From NCBI GenBank assembly GCA_949358305.1, contig OX442314.1:62381369-62445368 (forward strand): a stretch of DNA of 64,000 nt, in the 5' to 3' direction. The DNA comes from Strigamia acuminata (lineage: Eukaryota > Arthropoda > Chilopoda > Geophilomorpha > Linotaeniidae). The position numbers were made by a program, and so were the translations under genes. Of this stretch, positions 31,714-42,966 are shown piece after piece (the first letter of the stretch is position 1; the number at the start of each line of letters is the position of its first letter). Below the pieces are notes generated by a model that worked only from the letters and a program-made list of their open reading frames with translations, searched no databases and was not told the origin of the DNA.

Positions 31714-31786
31714 GGTGTGCACTTGTACTCCTTTTTTTTTAGCTTTTGGAAACGGAAATAAACAAACCCTATTACGGGCTCTAAGC
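31714..31786 (+). promoter_or_regulatory. Conserved 3' terminal region (candidate RT recognition site), element F
   Basis: Shares ggtgtgcacttgtactcc and the following T-run with the short elements. AATAAA lies at 31757-31762. A CCC-TATTAC-GGG hairpin (31768-31777) takes the place of the short-element CCCT-A-AGGG hairpin, and both forms end in TAAGC. Confidence 0.6.
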
Positions 31787-31843
31787 TAAGCTGATAAGAA
31801 CAGATACTACACTTTGATCTTAGCCAAAAGGCCGAGAAGCGAT
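31787..31843 (-). pseudogene. U2: U2 snRNA 5' fragment (nt 1-57), split by element F
   Basis: Consensus U2 nt 1-57, broken by full-length element F. Confidence 0.93.
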
Positions 31844-33401
31844 ACCTATCTAGCTGTCTCCAACTCAGCCAGTCTACAAGCTAGCGCAAGTCGCAACGGT
31901 GTGTCATCCTTCTCAGCTAATTGTCATTTCACAATCATCATCACATTTCAAACTCTATCAGCTAAACTTCCTACTTGTTCATATTCTTCATGTCTTTTTT
32001 GAGGCTAATTTTATTCAACTTGACTTGAATCTTTGTTGGTTTGTCTCATTTGGAGAAAAAAGGAACTTATGGCGCAATGTCATCAAACCGGAGCACCACC
32101 TGGCGGATCCCGAGTGCTTTAATGGATGCCAAAATGTTCGTTCGGCCCGATGCGTTTGTATCATGATTTCGGCATTAGAAAGAGGTCGAGAAATTCTGCA
32201 ACCAGGCTCATTCGATTGGAAATTGCATTCCACACAAGCCTGTATGTTTTTCTACTTGATTTCATCGAGGAAAGATTCCGTTTCGGGCGATCGAAGCCGG
32301 CGACCGCATGGCAAATTTCGTGCTGGCAAATTTAATTTCAATTCGACCCTAAAAACAAAAAAAAATGAAAAATGAACGGTTTAAAATATTTAAAAAATGT
32401 TTCCTGTGCAGAATTTGCCTCTCTTTCTAATGGTGCCAATAACTTTTTGATCTGTGCTACAGTTTTTTTTTTTTTTTTTTTTTATTTTTCAAAAAACGAT
32501 AACTGTCATTTGCCAAAGAAGGAATGAAATAAATCAACAAAATTTGTGAGAAATTGTGGGAAATTGTTGTTTAATGTTTCAAAAATTTGTCTACCTTAAT
32601 AATTAGCATTGTCTAAAATGGATGAGTGTACACATTGCCCCATAACTGGTCTGGTCTGGTCTAAATATGACCCACGCTGCATTCCTATATCAAAATTGCA
32701 ATTATTTATCAGATAATTAAATAAATTAATAAAAATTCATCACAATTCACTGAGAAATTCATCAAAAGCCATCTAAATCCATCTAAATCCATCAAAAGCC
32801 ATCGAAATCCATCGAAATCCATCGAAATCTATCTAAATCCATCTAAATCCATCAAAAGCCATCGAAATTCACCAAGAAATCATCAAAATTCACGAGAATT
32901 TCAACAAATTTCAAGAAAATTCCGACACCTACCATCAAAAGTTGATGAAAATCCATCTAATCCCATCAAATGCCATCGAAATTCACCAAGAAATCTTCAA
33001 AATTCACGAAAATTGATCAAAATTTCAAGGAAATTCACGAAAATTGATCAAAATTTCAAGGAAATTCTGACACACCATCAAAAGTTGATGAAAATTTGGA
33101 CAAAAATTTCATCAAAATCAATTTTAGAAATAGCATAGAGCCAGCCACATTTCAATTCAATTCATACAAACAGAATTAAACAAAACAAAATAGCTGGAGC
33201 TGCTCACCTGACCAGCTCAGCTCAGCTCAGCTCACGGAATGGCACAGTCCTGCCAGCTCACTCCACCTTGTATAACCACATGCATATATATACCCAGTAC
33301 ATACTACATGTAGACCAATACCCTAGTGTTATATAATAGCCTTTTTGTACCTCATTTCTAATTTTGTATTATTATTATTATTATTATATGATTCTCCCGA
33401 A
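31844..33401. repeat. U2 array spacer (1558 bp)
   Basis: Same content as the unit-1 spacer; a T-run of 21 combined with ATTTTTC, a combination found only here and in the next spacer. No gene recognised. Confidence 0.9.
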
Positions 33402-33592
33402 GGAGTGGGCCGATCCTGGAGTTACTGCTATACCAGGCCAACCCGTGGCAGGGGTGGAGCAAGCTCCGAGCACCTCACCGCATTCCAAAAATCAGTTTAA
33501 TATTCTGGGTCCTCAATGAGGACCGTATCAGATATTAAGCTGATAAGAACAGATACTACACTTTGATCTTAGCCAAAAGGCCGAGAAGCGAT
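33402..33592 (-). ncRNA. U2: U2 spliceosomal snRNA, uninterrupted copy 6
   Basis: Full 191-nt U2 with all landmarks and an empty target site. Probably functional. Confidence 0.95.
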
Positions 33593-35150
33593 ACCTATCT
33601 AGCTGTCTCCAACTCAGCCAGTCTACAAGCTAGCGCAAGTCGCAACGGTGTGTCATCCTTCTCAGCTAATTGTCATTTCACAATCATCATCACATTTCAA
33701 ACTCTATCAGCTAAACTTCCTACTTGTTCATATTCTTCATGTCTTTTTTGAGGCTAATTTTATTCAACTTGACTTGAATCTTTGTTGGTTTGTCTCATTT
33801 GGAGAAAAAAGGAACTTATGGCGCAATGTCATCAAACCGGAGCACCACCTGGCGGATCCCGAGTGCTTTAATGGATGCCAAAATGTTCGTTCGGCCCGAT
33901 GCGTTTGTATCATGATTTCGGCATTAGAAAGAGGTCGAGAAATTCTGCAACCAGGCTCATTCGATTGGAAATTGCATTCCACACAAGCCTGTATGTTTTT
34001 CTACTTGATTTCATCGAGGAAAGATTCCGTTTCGGGCGATCGAAGCCGGCGACCGCATGGCAAATTTCGTGCTGGCAAATTTAATTTCAATTCGACCCTA
34101 AAAACAAAAAAAAATGAAAAATGAACGGTTTAAAATATTTAAAAAATGTTTCCTGTGCAGAATTTGCCTCTCTTTCTAATGGTGCCAATAACTTTTTGAT
34201 CTGTGCTACAGTTTTTTTTTTTTTTTTTTTTTATTTTTCAAAAAACGATAACTGTCATTTGCCAAAGAAGGAATGAAATAAATCAACAAAATTTGTGAGA
34301 AATTGTGGGAAATTGTTGTTTAATGTTTCAAAAATTTGTCTACCTTAATAATTAGCATTGTCTAAAATGGATGAGTGTACACATTGCCCCATAACTGGTC
34401 TGGTCTGGTCTAAATATGACCCACGCTGCATTCCTATATCAAAATTGCAATTATTTATCAGATAATTAAATAAATTAATAAAAATTCATCACAATTCACT
34501 GAGAAATTCATCAAAAGCCATCTAAATCCATCTAAATCCATCAAAAGCCATCGAAATCCATCGAAATCCATCGAAATCTATCTAAATCCATCTAAATCCA
34601 TCAAAAGCCATCGAAATTCACCAAGAAATCATCAAAATTCACGAGAATTTCAACAAATTTCAAGAAAATTCCGACACCTACCATCAAAAGTTGATGAAAA
34701 TCCATCTAATCCCATCAAATGCCATCGAAATTCACCAAGAAATCTTCAAAATTCACGAAAATTGATCAAAATTTCAAGGAAATTCACGAAAATTGATCAA
34801 AATTTCAAGGAAATTCTGACACACCATCAAAAGTTGATGAAAATTTGGACAAAAATTTCATCAAAATCAATTTTAGAAATAGCATAGAGCCAGCCACATT
34901 TCAATTCAATTCATACAAACAGAATTAAACAAAACAAAATAGCTGGAGCTGCTCACCTGACCAGCTCAGCTCAGCTCAGCTCACGGAATGGCACAGTCCT
35001 GCCAGCTCACTCCACCTTGTATAACCACATGCATATATATACCCAGTACATACTACATGTAGACCAATACCCTAGTGTTATATAATAGCCTTTTTGTACC
35101 TCATTTCTAATTTTGTATTATTATTATTATTATTATATGATTCTCCCGAA
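33593..35150. repeat. U2 array spacer (1558 bp)
   Basis: Same content as the unit-1 spacer; T21/C variant. No gene recognised. Confidence 0.9.
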
Positions 35151-35301
35151 GGAGTGGGCCGATCCTGGAGTTACTGCTATACCAGGCCAACCCGTGGCAG
35201 GGGTGGAGCAAGCTCCGAGCACCTCACCGCATTCCAAAAATCAGTTTAATATTCTGGGTCCTCAATGAGGACCGTATCAGATATTAAGCTGATAAGAACA
35301 G
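35151..35301 (-). pseudogene. U2: U2 snRNA 3' fragment (nt 41-191), split by element G
   Basis: Promoterless 3' part of U2; 35285-35301 is the 5' target-duplication copy in its normal form, unlike element D whose 5' UTR haplotype this element shares. Pairs with 37340-37396. Confidence 0.93.
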
Positions 35302-37339
35302 CCGCCAGGGAAGGTTGCATGCCAAGTGGCTCCTACCGTCGATCCCGTTCTTGAGACCTTTATGCACAATTTTTGGATTTTCCTGCAGTAAATACAGCGT
35401 ATACATGTGCATTCGACCTTTGCACGTGGTTTTTGGCAAGTTTTCCGTAAGTTTTTGGCAGTTTTTTGACTTTTTTGCGATCGCCGAAACACGTGGCGAC
35501 GATTGCCGATCTTCCGTCTTCGATTCCGAGATTTCTAACGGTCCGTTTGCTGTGTTCTTTACACCAAACTGACCGCCAGCACCTCCTCTACAAGTGGGTA
35601 TTGGTTTCGGAACCGGGAGAAGTCTTTTTTCGCCGTTTTCGCGACTTTTTGTGACCGCCGAAACACGTGGCGACAATCGCCGAATTTCCGTTATCGGTTT
35701 TTCGGCAACTACAGACCGTAGATAGGTCGAATTGGTGTGTTCTTGGCACCAAATTGTGCGCCAGAACCTTCTCTGTCGATCTCTATTGGTTTCCGGTTCA
35801 ACCGGAATCGTTTTTCGGTCGAATTTTTTCGTTTTTCGTCCGATTCGCGATCGGCGAATACACGCGGTATTGATATACGTCGCCCAGACGTTTTTCTTTC
35901 GTGCCGATGGATAGAATTATCGATTGCAGACTTGATGCTGGCTTAACACCCATACATCTACTAGAAGCTCTTCTTAAAAAGCTAGGAAGACACACGGAAG
36001 ATGGAGAACCCACGATCAAAGGGATTCAATGTGTCGGTGGTTTAAAATTCGAAGCTTTGCTGACCAGTCAGGAACTGGTCGACCAACTAGCTGATTCCAG
36101 CGGTGCTACGGTCGACGGTTTGCGAATTTTGTGGGCACCACGAATTCGTCGTGACAAACGTGTTATTATTAAAGGACTTTCGATGACGGTTCCACTGACC
36201 GAGGTGGATTACGAAATGCGCAAGTTGGGCAGTGTAACGTCCGTAGCGTACGAGAAGTTCGAAAACCATGAGTCGATTATCAATGGAAACATCATCGTGA
36301 TGATTACCAGCGACAATTTGCCTAGCAAAATCGTAATTGGGGATTTTTCTGGCCACCTTATCTACAAGGGCATGGGCCCCTACTGCCCCAAGTGCGACAC
36401 GACGAACCACTACGCATCGGTGTGCCCGAAAACGAAATGTTATAACTGTAATGAGTTTGGCCATGTAAGCAGATTTTGCACGACCGATTGCAAAACTTGT
36501 AACAAACCGGGACACACGTCTGCCAACTGCCGTGTCCGTGTCCGTGCTGCGAAGTCGAAAAACGCAGCGCAAGAAATTCGAAAACCGAGCGATCCGAAGA
36601 ATATTACGTGCTATAACTGCAAAAAACGGGGCCATATCAGCAGCGATTGCAAGGAAAACTGCGGGATCTGCAAGAAGCCGGGCCATATTTCGAGAGACTG
36701 CTCGATTCGACACGAAAAAATGGCCAAGAAAACCAAAGCGCCCACAGAAAAGCGACGACGAGATGAAACGAAACAGATTGACGAAACGAAACCGGTCGAC
36801 GAAACGAAACCGGTCGACGTAACGACTGTCATGGAACAAATCGCCCCTGTTGCCACTGCTGCTTCCGTCTCAAAAACTATCGTCCCGGACAGGTACAGCG
36901 ACTTGACCGTGGAGGATTACGAAGCATATTGCGCGGAGCAAAATAGATTATGTTTTGGCGATACGGACAGCGAGGACAGCGAGGGGGAGAACGAAATGGA
37001 CTTTGAAGAGCAGACGAAACGAACCAGGGACGACAGCGATGATGATTTCACGGTTGTGAAAAACAAGAAATCGCGGATAAAGGAACGACGATCCTGATCC
37101 TGCCGCAAGAAAAACTTGACAAAAATACGGTTTTGTTCTTAATTGACAATTGATTAACTTTTATTGTTCGTTTACTTATTTATTATAATGTATTATTATT
37201 ATCGTAACTCTTGTATAATATGCATCTATACGTGATGGGTGCTCGATTATTGTGAATTTTTAATTATGTAACCAATTGGTGTGCACTTGTACTCCTTTTT
37301 TAGTCGGATAGAAATAAAATGGCCCTAAGGGTATTAAGC
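35302..37339 (+). mobile_element. Short U2-specific non-LTR element G (ORF1 only, 2038 bp; mosaic)
   Basis: Complete short element. Its 5' UTR matches element D (haplotype 2), while its ORF1 matches elements B and I (two KPVD copies, VDVTTVM, EDYEAY). The switch lies between about 35830 and 36169, within sequence identical in both parents. Best read as a recombinant or conversion product. No ORF2. Confidence 0.92.
35907..37097 (+). CDS. ORF1 protein, five CCHC zinc knuckles (element G, 396 aa)
   Basis: Intact ORF1 whose translation is identical to that of elements B and I: VIIKG, PLTEV, TTNH, two KPVD repeats, VDVTTVM and EDYEAY. ATG start by family alignment. Confidence 0.9.
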   Translation: MDRIIDCRLDAGLTPIHLLEALLKKLGRHTEDGEPTIKGIQCVGGLKFEALLTSQELVDQLADSSGATVDGLRILWAPRIRRDKRVIIKGLSMTVPLTEVDYEMRKLGSVTSVAYEKFENHESIINGNIIVMITSDNLPSKIVIGDFSGHLIYKGMGPYCPKCDTTNHYASVCPKTKCYNCNEFGHVSRFCTTDCKTCNKPGHTSANCRVRVRAAKSKNAAQEIRKPSDPKNITCYNCKKRGHISSDCKENCGICKKPGHISRDCSIRHEKMAKKTKAPTEKRRRDETKQIDETKPVDETKPVDVTTVMEQIAPVATAASVSKTIVPDRYSDLTVEDYEAYCAEQNRLCFGDTDSEDSEGENEMDFEEQTKRTRDDSDDDFTVVKNKKSRIKERRS

Positions 37340-37396
37340 TAAGCTGATAAGAACAGATACTACACTTTGATCTTAGCCAAAAGGCCGAGAAGCGAT
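37340..37396 (-). pseudogene. U2: U2 snRNA 5' fragment (nt 1-57), split by element G
   Basis: Consensus U2 nt 1-57, broken by element G. Confidence 0.93.
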
Positions 37397-38954
37397 ACCT
37401 ATCTAGCTGTCTCCAACTCAGCCAGTCTACAAGCTAGCGCAAGTCGCAACGGTGTGTCATCCTTCTCAGCTAATTGTCATTTCACAATCATCATCACATT
37501 TCAAACTCTATCAGCTAAACTTCCTACTTGTTCATATTCTTCATGTCTTTTTTGAGGCTAATTTTATTCAACTTGACTTGAATCTTTGTTGGTTTGTCTC
37601 ATTTGGAGAAAAAAGGAACTTATGGCGCAATGTCATCAAACCGGAGCACCACCTGGCGGATCCCGAGTGCTTTAATGGATGCCAAAATGTTCGTTCGGCC
37701 CGATGCGTTTGTATCATGATTTCGGCATTAGAAAGAGGTCGAGAAATTCTGCAACCAGGCTCATTCGATTGGAAATTGCATTCCACACAAGCCTGTATGT
37801 TTTTCTACTTGATTTCATCGAGGAAAGATTCCGTTTCGGGCGATCGAAGCCGGCGACCGCATGGCAAATTTCGTGCTGGCAAATTTAATTTCAATTCGAC
37901 CCTAAAAACAAAAAAAAATGAAAAATGAACGGTTTAAAATATTTAAAAAATGTTTCCTGTGCAGAATTTGCCTCTCTTTCTAATGGTGCCAATAACTTTT
38001 TGATCTGTGCTACAGTTTTTTTTTTTTTTTTTTTTTATTTTTGAAAAAACGATAACTGTCATTTGCCAAAGAAGGAATGAAATAAATCAACAAAATTTGT
38101 GAGAAATTGTGGGAAATTGTTGTTTAATGTTTCAAAAATTTGTCTACCTTAATAATTAGCATTGTCTAAAATGGATGAGTGTACACATTGCCCCATAACT
38201 GGTCTGGTCTGGTCTAAATATGACCCACGCTGCATTCCTATATCAAAATTGCAATTATTTATCAGATAATTAAATAAATTAATAAAAATTCATCACAATT
38301 CACTGAGAAATTCATCAAAAGCCATCTAAATCCATCTAAATCCATCAAAAGCCATCGAAATCCATCGAAATCCATCGAAATCTATCTAAATCCATCTAAA
38401 TCCATCAAAAGCCATCGAAATTCACCAAGAAATCATCAAAATTCACGAGAATTTCAACAAATTTCAAGAAAATTCCGACACCTACCATCAAAAGTTGATG
38501 AAAATCCATCTAATCCCATCAAATGCCATCGAAATTCACCAAGAAATCTTCAAAATTCACGAAAATTGATCAAAATTTCAAGGAAATTCACGAAAATTGA
38601 TCAAAATTTCAAGGAAATTCTGACACACCATCAAAAGTTGATGAAAATTTGGACAAAAATTTCATCAAAATCAATTTTAGAAATAGCATAGAGCCAGCCA
38701 CATTTCAATTCAATTCATACAAACAGAATTAAACAAAACAAAATAGCTGGAGCTGCTCACCTGACCAGCTCAGCTCAGCTCAGCTCACGGAATGGCACAG
38801 TCCTGCCAGCTCACTCCACCTTGTATAACCACATGCATATATATACCCAGTACATACTACATGTAGACCAATACCCTAGTGTTATATAATAGCCTTTTTG
38901 TACCTCATTTCTAATTTTGTATTATTATTATTATTATTATATGATTCTCCCGAA
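37397..38954. repeat. U2 array spacer (1558 bp)
   Basis: Same content as the unit-1 spacer; T21/G variant. No gene recognised. Confidence 0.9.
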
Positions 38955-39105
38955 GGAGTGGGCCGATCCTGGAGTTACTGCTATACCAGGCCAACCCGTG
39001 GCAGGGGTGGAGCAAGCTCCGAGCACCTCACCGCATTCCAAAAATCAGTTTAATATTCTGGGTCCTCAATGAGGACCGTATCAGATATTAAGCTGATAAG
39101 AACAG
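38955..39105 (-). pseudogene. U2: U2 snRNA 3' fragment (nt 41-191), split by element H
   Basis: Promoterless 3' part of U2; 39089-39105 is the 5' target-duplication copy. Pairs with 41161-41217. Confidence 0.93.
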
Positions 39106-41160
39106 CCGCCAGGGAAGGTTGCATGCCAAGTGGCTCCTACCGTCGATCCCGTTTTTGAGACCTTTATGCACGATTTTTGGATTTTCCTGCAGTAAATACA
39201 GCGTATACATGTGCATTCGACCTTTGCACGTGGTTTTTGGCAAGTTTTCCGTAAGTTTTTGGCAGTTTTTTGACTTTTTTGCGATCGCCGAAACACGTGG
39301 CGACGATCGCCGATCTTCCGTCTTCGATTCCGAGATTTCTAACGGTCCGTTTGCTGTGTTCTTTACACGAAACTGACCGCCAGCACCTCCTCTACAAGTG
39401 GGTATTGGTTTCGGAACCGGGAGAAGTCTTTTTTCGCCGTTTTCGCGACTTTTTGTGACCGCCGAAACACGTGGCGACGATCGCCGAATTCCCGTTATCG
39501 GTTTTTCGGCAACTACAGGCCGTAGATAGGTCGAATTGGTGTGTTCTTGGCACCAAATTGTGCGCCAGAACCTCCTCTGTCGATCTCTATTGGTTTCCGG
39601 TTCAACCGGAATCGTTTTTCGGTCGAATTTTTCGTTTTTCGTCCGATTCGCGATCGGCGAATACACGCGGTATTGATATACGTCGCCCAGACGTTTTTCT
39701 TTCGTGCCGATGGATAGAATTATCGATTGCAGACTTGATGCTGGCTTAACACCCATACATCTACTAGAAGCTCTTCTTAAAAAGCTAGGAAGACACACGG
39801 AAGATGGAGAACCCACGATCAAAGGGATTCAATGTGTCGGTGGTTTAAAATTCGAAGCTTTGCTGACCAGTCAGGAACTGGTCGACCAACTAGCTGATTC
39901 CAGCGGTGCTACGGTCGACGGTTTGCGAATTTTGTGGGCACCACGAATTCGTCGTGACAAACGTGTTATTGTTAAAGGACTTTCGATGACGGTTCCACTG
40001 GCCGAGGTGGATTACGAAATGCGCAAGTTGGGCAGTGTAACGTCCGTAGCGTACGAGAAGTTCGAAAACCATGAGTCGATTATCAATGGAAACATCATCG
40101 TGATGATTACCAGCGACAATTTGCCTAGCAAAATCGTAATTGGGGATTTTTCTGGCCACCTTATCTACAAGGGCATGGGCCCCTACTGCCCCAAGTGCGA
40201 CACGACGGACCACTACGCATCGGTGTGCCCGAAAACGAAATGTTATAACTGTAATGAGTTTGGCCACGTAAGCAGATTTTGCACGACTGACTGCAAAACT
40301 TGTAACAAACCGGGACACACGTCTGCCAACTGCCGTGTCCGTGTCCGTGCTGCGAAGTCGAAAAACGCAGCGCAAGAAATTCGAAAACCGAGCGATCCGA
40401 AGAATATTACGTGCTATAACTGCAAAAAACGGGGCCATATCAGCAGCGATTGCAAGGAAAACTGCGGGATCTGCAAGAAGCCGGGCCATATTTCGAGAGA
40501 CTGCTCGATTCGACACGAAAAAATGGCCAAGAAAACCAAAGCGCCCACAGAAAAGCGACGACGAGATGAAACGAAACAGATTGACGAAACGAAACCGGTC
40601 GACGAAACGAAACCGGTTGACGAAACGAAACCGGTTGACGAAACGACTGTCATGGAACAAATCGCCCCTGTTGCCACTGCTGCTTCCGTCTCAAAAACTA
40701 TCGTCCCGGACAGGTACAGCGATTTGACCGTGGAGGAATACGAAGCATATTGCGCGGAGCAAAATAGATTATGTTTTGGCGATACGGACAGCGAGGACAG
40801 CGAGGGGGAGAACGAAATGGACTTTGAAGAGCAGACGAAACGAACCAGGGACGACAGCGATGATGATTTCACGGTTGTGAAAAACAAGAAATCGCGGATA
40901 AAGGAACGACGATCCTGATCCTGCCGCAAGAAAAACTTGACAAAAATACGGTTTTGTTCTTAATTGACAATTGATTAACTTTTATTGTTCGTTTACTTAT
41001 TTATTATAATGTATTATTATTATCGTAACTCTTGTATAATATGCATCTATACGTGATGGGTGCTCGATTATTGTGAATTTTTAATTATGTAACCAATTGG
41101 TGTGCACTTGTACTCCTTTTTTAGTCGGATAGAAATAAAATGGCCCTAAGGGTATTAAGC
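39106..41160 (+). mobile_element. Short U2-specific non-LTR element H (ORF1 only, 2055 bp; mosaic)
   Basis: Complete short element with haplotype-1 5' UTR (as in C and E) and the VIVKG/PLAEV/TTDH ORF1 (as in D): the reciprocal combination to element G next to it. No ORF2. Confidence 0.92.
39710..40918 (+). CDS. ORF1 protein, five CCHC zinc knuckles (element H, 402 aa)
   Basis: Intact ORF1 whose translation is identical to those of elements D and J. Five CCHC knuckles, three KPVD repeats, acidic tail. ATG start by family alignment. Confidence 0.9.
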   Translation: MDRIIDCRLDAGLTPIHLLEALLKKLGRHTEDGEPTIKGIQCVGGLKFEALLTSQELVDQLADSSGATVDGLRILWAPRIRRDKRVIVKGLSMTVPLAEVDYEMRKLGSVTSVAYEKFENHESIINGNIIVMITSDNLPSKIVIGDFSGHLIYKGMGPYCPKCDTTDHYASVCPKTKCYNCNEFGHVSRFCTTDCKTCNKPGHTSANCRVRVRAAKSKNAAQEIRKPSDPKNITCYNCKKRGHISSDCKENCGICKKPGHISRDCSIRHEKMAKKTKAPTEKRRRDETKQIDETKPVDETKPVDETKPVDETTVMEQIAPVATAASVSKTIVPDRYSDLTVEEYEAYCAEQNRLCFGDTDSEDSEGENEMDFEEQTKRTRDDSDDDFTVVKNKKSRIKERRS

Positions 41161-41217
41161 TAAGCTGATAAGAACAGATACTACACTTTGATCTTAGCCA
41201 AAAGGCCGAGAAGCGAT
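41161..41217 (-). pseudogene. U2: U2 snRNA 5' fragment (nt 1-57), split by element H
   Basis: Consensus U2 nt 1-57, broken by element H. Confidence 0.93.
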
Positions 41218-42775
41218 ACCTATCTAGCTGTCTCCAACTCAGCCAGTCTACAAGCTAGCGCAAGTCGCAACGGTGTGTCATCCTTCTCAGCTAATTGTCA
41301 TTTCACAATCATCATCACATTTCAAACTCTATCAGCTAAACTTCCTACTTGTTCATATTCTTCATGTCTTTTTTGAGGCTAATTTTATTCAACTTGACTT
41401 GAATCTTTGTTGGTTTGTCTCATTTGGAGAAAAAAGGAACTTATGGCGCAATGTCATCAAACCGGAGCACCACCTGGCGGATCCCGAGTGCTTTAATGGA
41501 TGCCAAAATGTTCGTTCGGCCCGATGCGTTTGTATCATGATTTCGGCATTAGAAAGAGGTCGAGAAATTCTGCAACCAGGCTCATTCGATTGGAAATTGC
41601 ATTCCACACAAGCCTGTATGTTTTTCTACTTGATTTCATCGAGGAAAGATTCCGTTTCGGGCGATCGAAGCCGGCGACCGCATGGCAAATTTCGTGCTGG
41701 CAAATTTAATTTCAATTCGACCCTAAAAACAAAAAAAAATGAAAAATGAACGGTTTAAAATATTTAAAAAATGTTTCCTGTGCAGAATTTGCCTCTCTTT
41801 CTAATGGTGCCAATAACTTTTTGATCTGTGCTACAGTTTTTTTTTTTTTTTTTTTTTATTTTTGAAAAAACGATAACTGTCATTTGCCAAAGAAGGAATG
41901 AAATAAATCAACAAAATTTGTGAGAAATTGTGGGAAATTGTTGTTTAATGTTTCAAAAATTTGTCTACCTTAATAATTAGCATTGTCTAAAATGGATGAG
42001 TGTACACATTGCCCCATAACTGGTCTGGTCTGGTCTAAATATGACCCACGCTGCATTCCTATATCAAAATTGCAATTATTTATCAGATAATTAAATAAAT
42101 TAATAAAAATTCATCACAATTCACTGAGAAATTCATCAAAAGCCATCTAAATCCATCTAAATCCATCAAAAGCCATCGAAATCCATCGAAATCCATCGAA
42201 ATCTATCTAAATCCATCTAAATCCATCAAAAGCCATCGAAATTCACCAAGAAATCATCAAAATTCACGAGAATTTCAACAAATTTCAAGAAAATTCCGAC
42301 ACCTACCATCAAAAGTTGATGAAAATCCATCTAATCCCATCAAATGCCATCGAAATTCACCAAGAAATCTTCAAAATTCACGAAAATTGATCAAAATTTC
42401 AAGGAAATTCACGAAAATTGATCAAAATTTCAAGGAAATTCTGACACACCATCAAAAGTTGATGAAAATTTGGACAAAAATTTCATCAAAATCAATTTTA
42501 GAAATAGCATAGAGCCAGCCACATTTCAATTCAATTCATACAAACAGAATTAAACAAAACAAAATAGCTGGAGCTGCTCACCTGACCAGCTCAGCTCAGC
42601 TCAGCTCACGGAATGGCACAGTCCTGCCAGCTCACTCCACCTTGTATAACCACATGCATATATATACCCAGTACATACTACATGTAGACCAATACCCTAG
42701 TGTTATATAATAGCCTTTTTGTACCTCATTTCTAATTTTGTATTATTATTATTATTATTATATGATTCTCCCGAA
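41218..42775. repeat. U2 array spacer (1558 bp)
   Basis: Same content as the unit-1 spacer; T21/G variant. No gene recognised. Confidence 0.9.
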
Positions 42776-42966
42776 GGAGTGGGCCGATCCTGGAGTTACT
42801 GCTATACCAGGCCAACCCGTGGCAGGGGTGGAGCAAGCTCCGAGCACCTCACCGCATTCCAAAAATCAGTTTAATATTCTGGGTCCTCAATGAGGACCGT
42901 ATCAGATATTAAGCTGATAAGAACAGATACTACACTTTGATCTTAGCCAAAAGGCCGAGAAGCGAT
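42776..42966 (-). ncRNA. U2: U2 spliceosomal snRNA, uninterrupted copy 7
   Basis: Full 191-nt U2 with all landmarks and an empty target site. Probably functional. Confidence 0.95.

Larger units (their letters stand above)
26633..31786 (+). mobile_element. Full-length U2-specific non-LTR retrotransposon F (5154 bp, Tx1/L1-type)
   Basis: Complete autonomous-looking element inserted antisense in U2 with perfect 17-bp target duplications (26616-26632, 31787-31803). Order: 5' UTR (420 bp, one CACGTG-bearing monomer), ORF1 (383 aa, five CCHC), a 24-bp inter-ORF gap, ORF2 (APE endonuclease, RT, C-terminal CCHC), 3' UTR (165 bp) with an A-run, the shared GTGTGCAC block, AATAAA, hairpin and TAAGC tail. 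There is no poly(A) tail at the junction. Two-ORF structure with APE endonuclease and site-specificity for an RNA gene fits the Tx1 clade, in which Keno elements are known to use U2; exact placement needs an RT tree. Both ORFs are intact, so this copy could be active and could supply ORF2 for the short elements. Confidence 0.94.
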
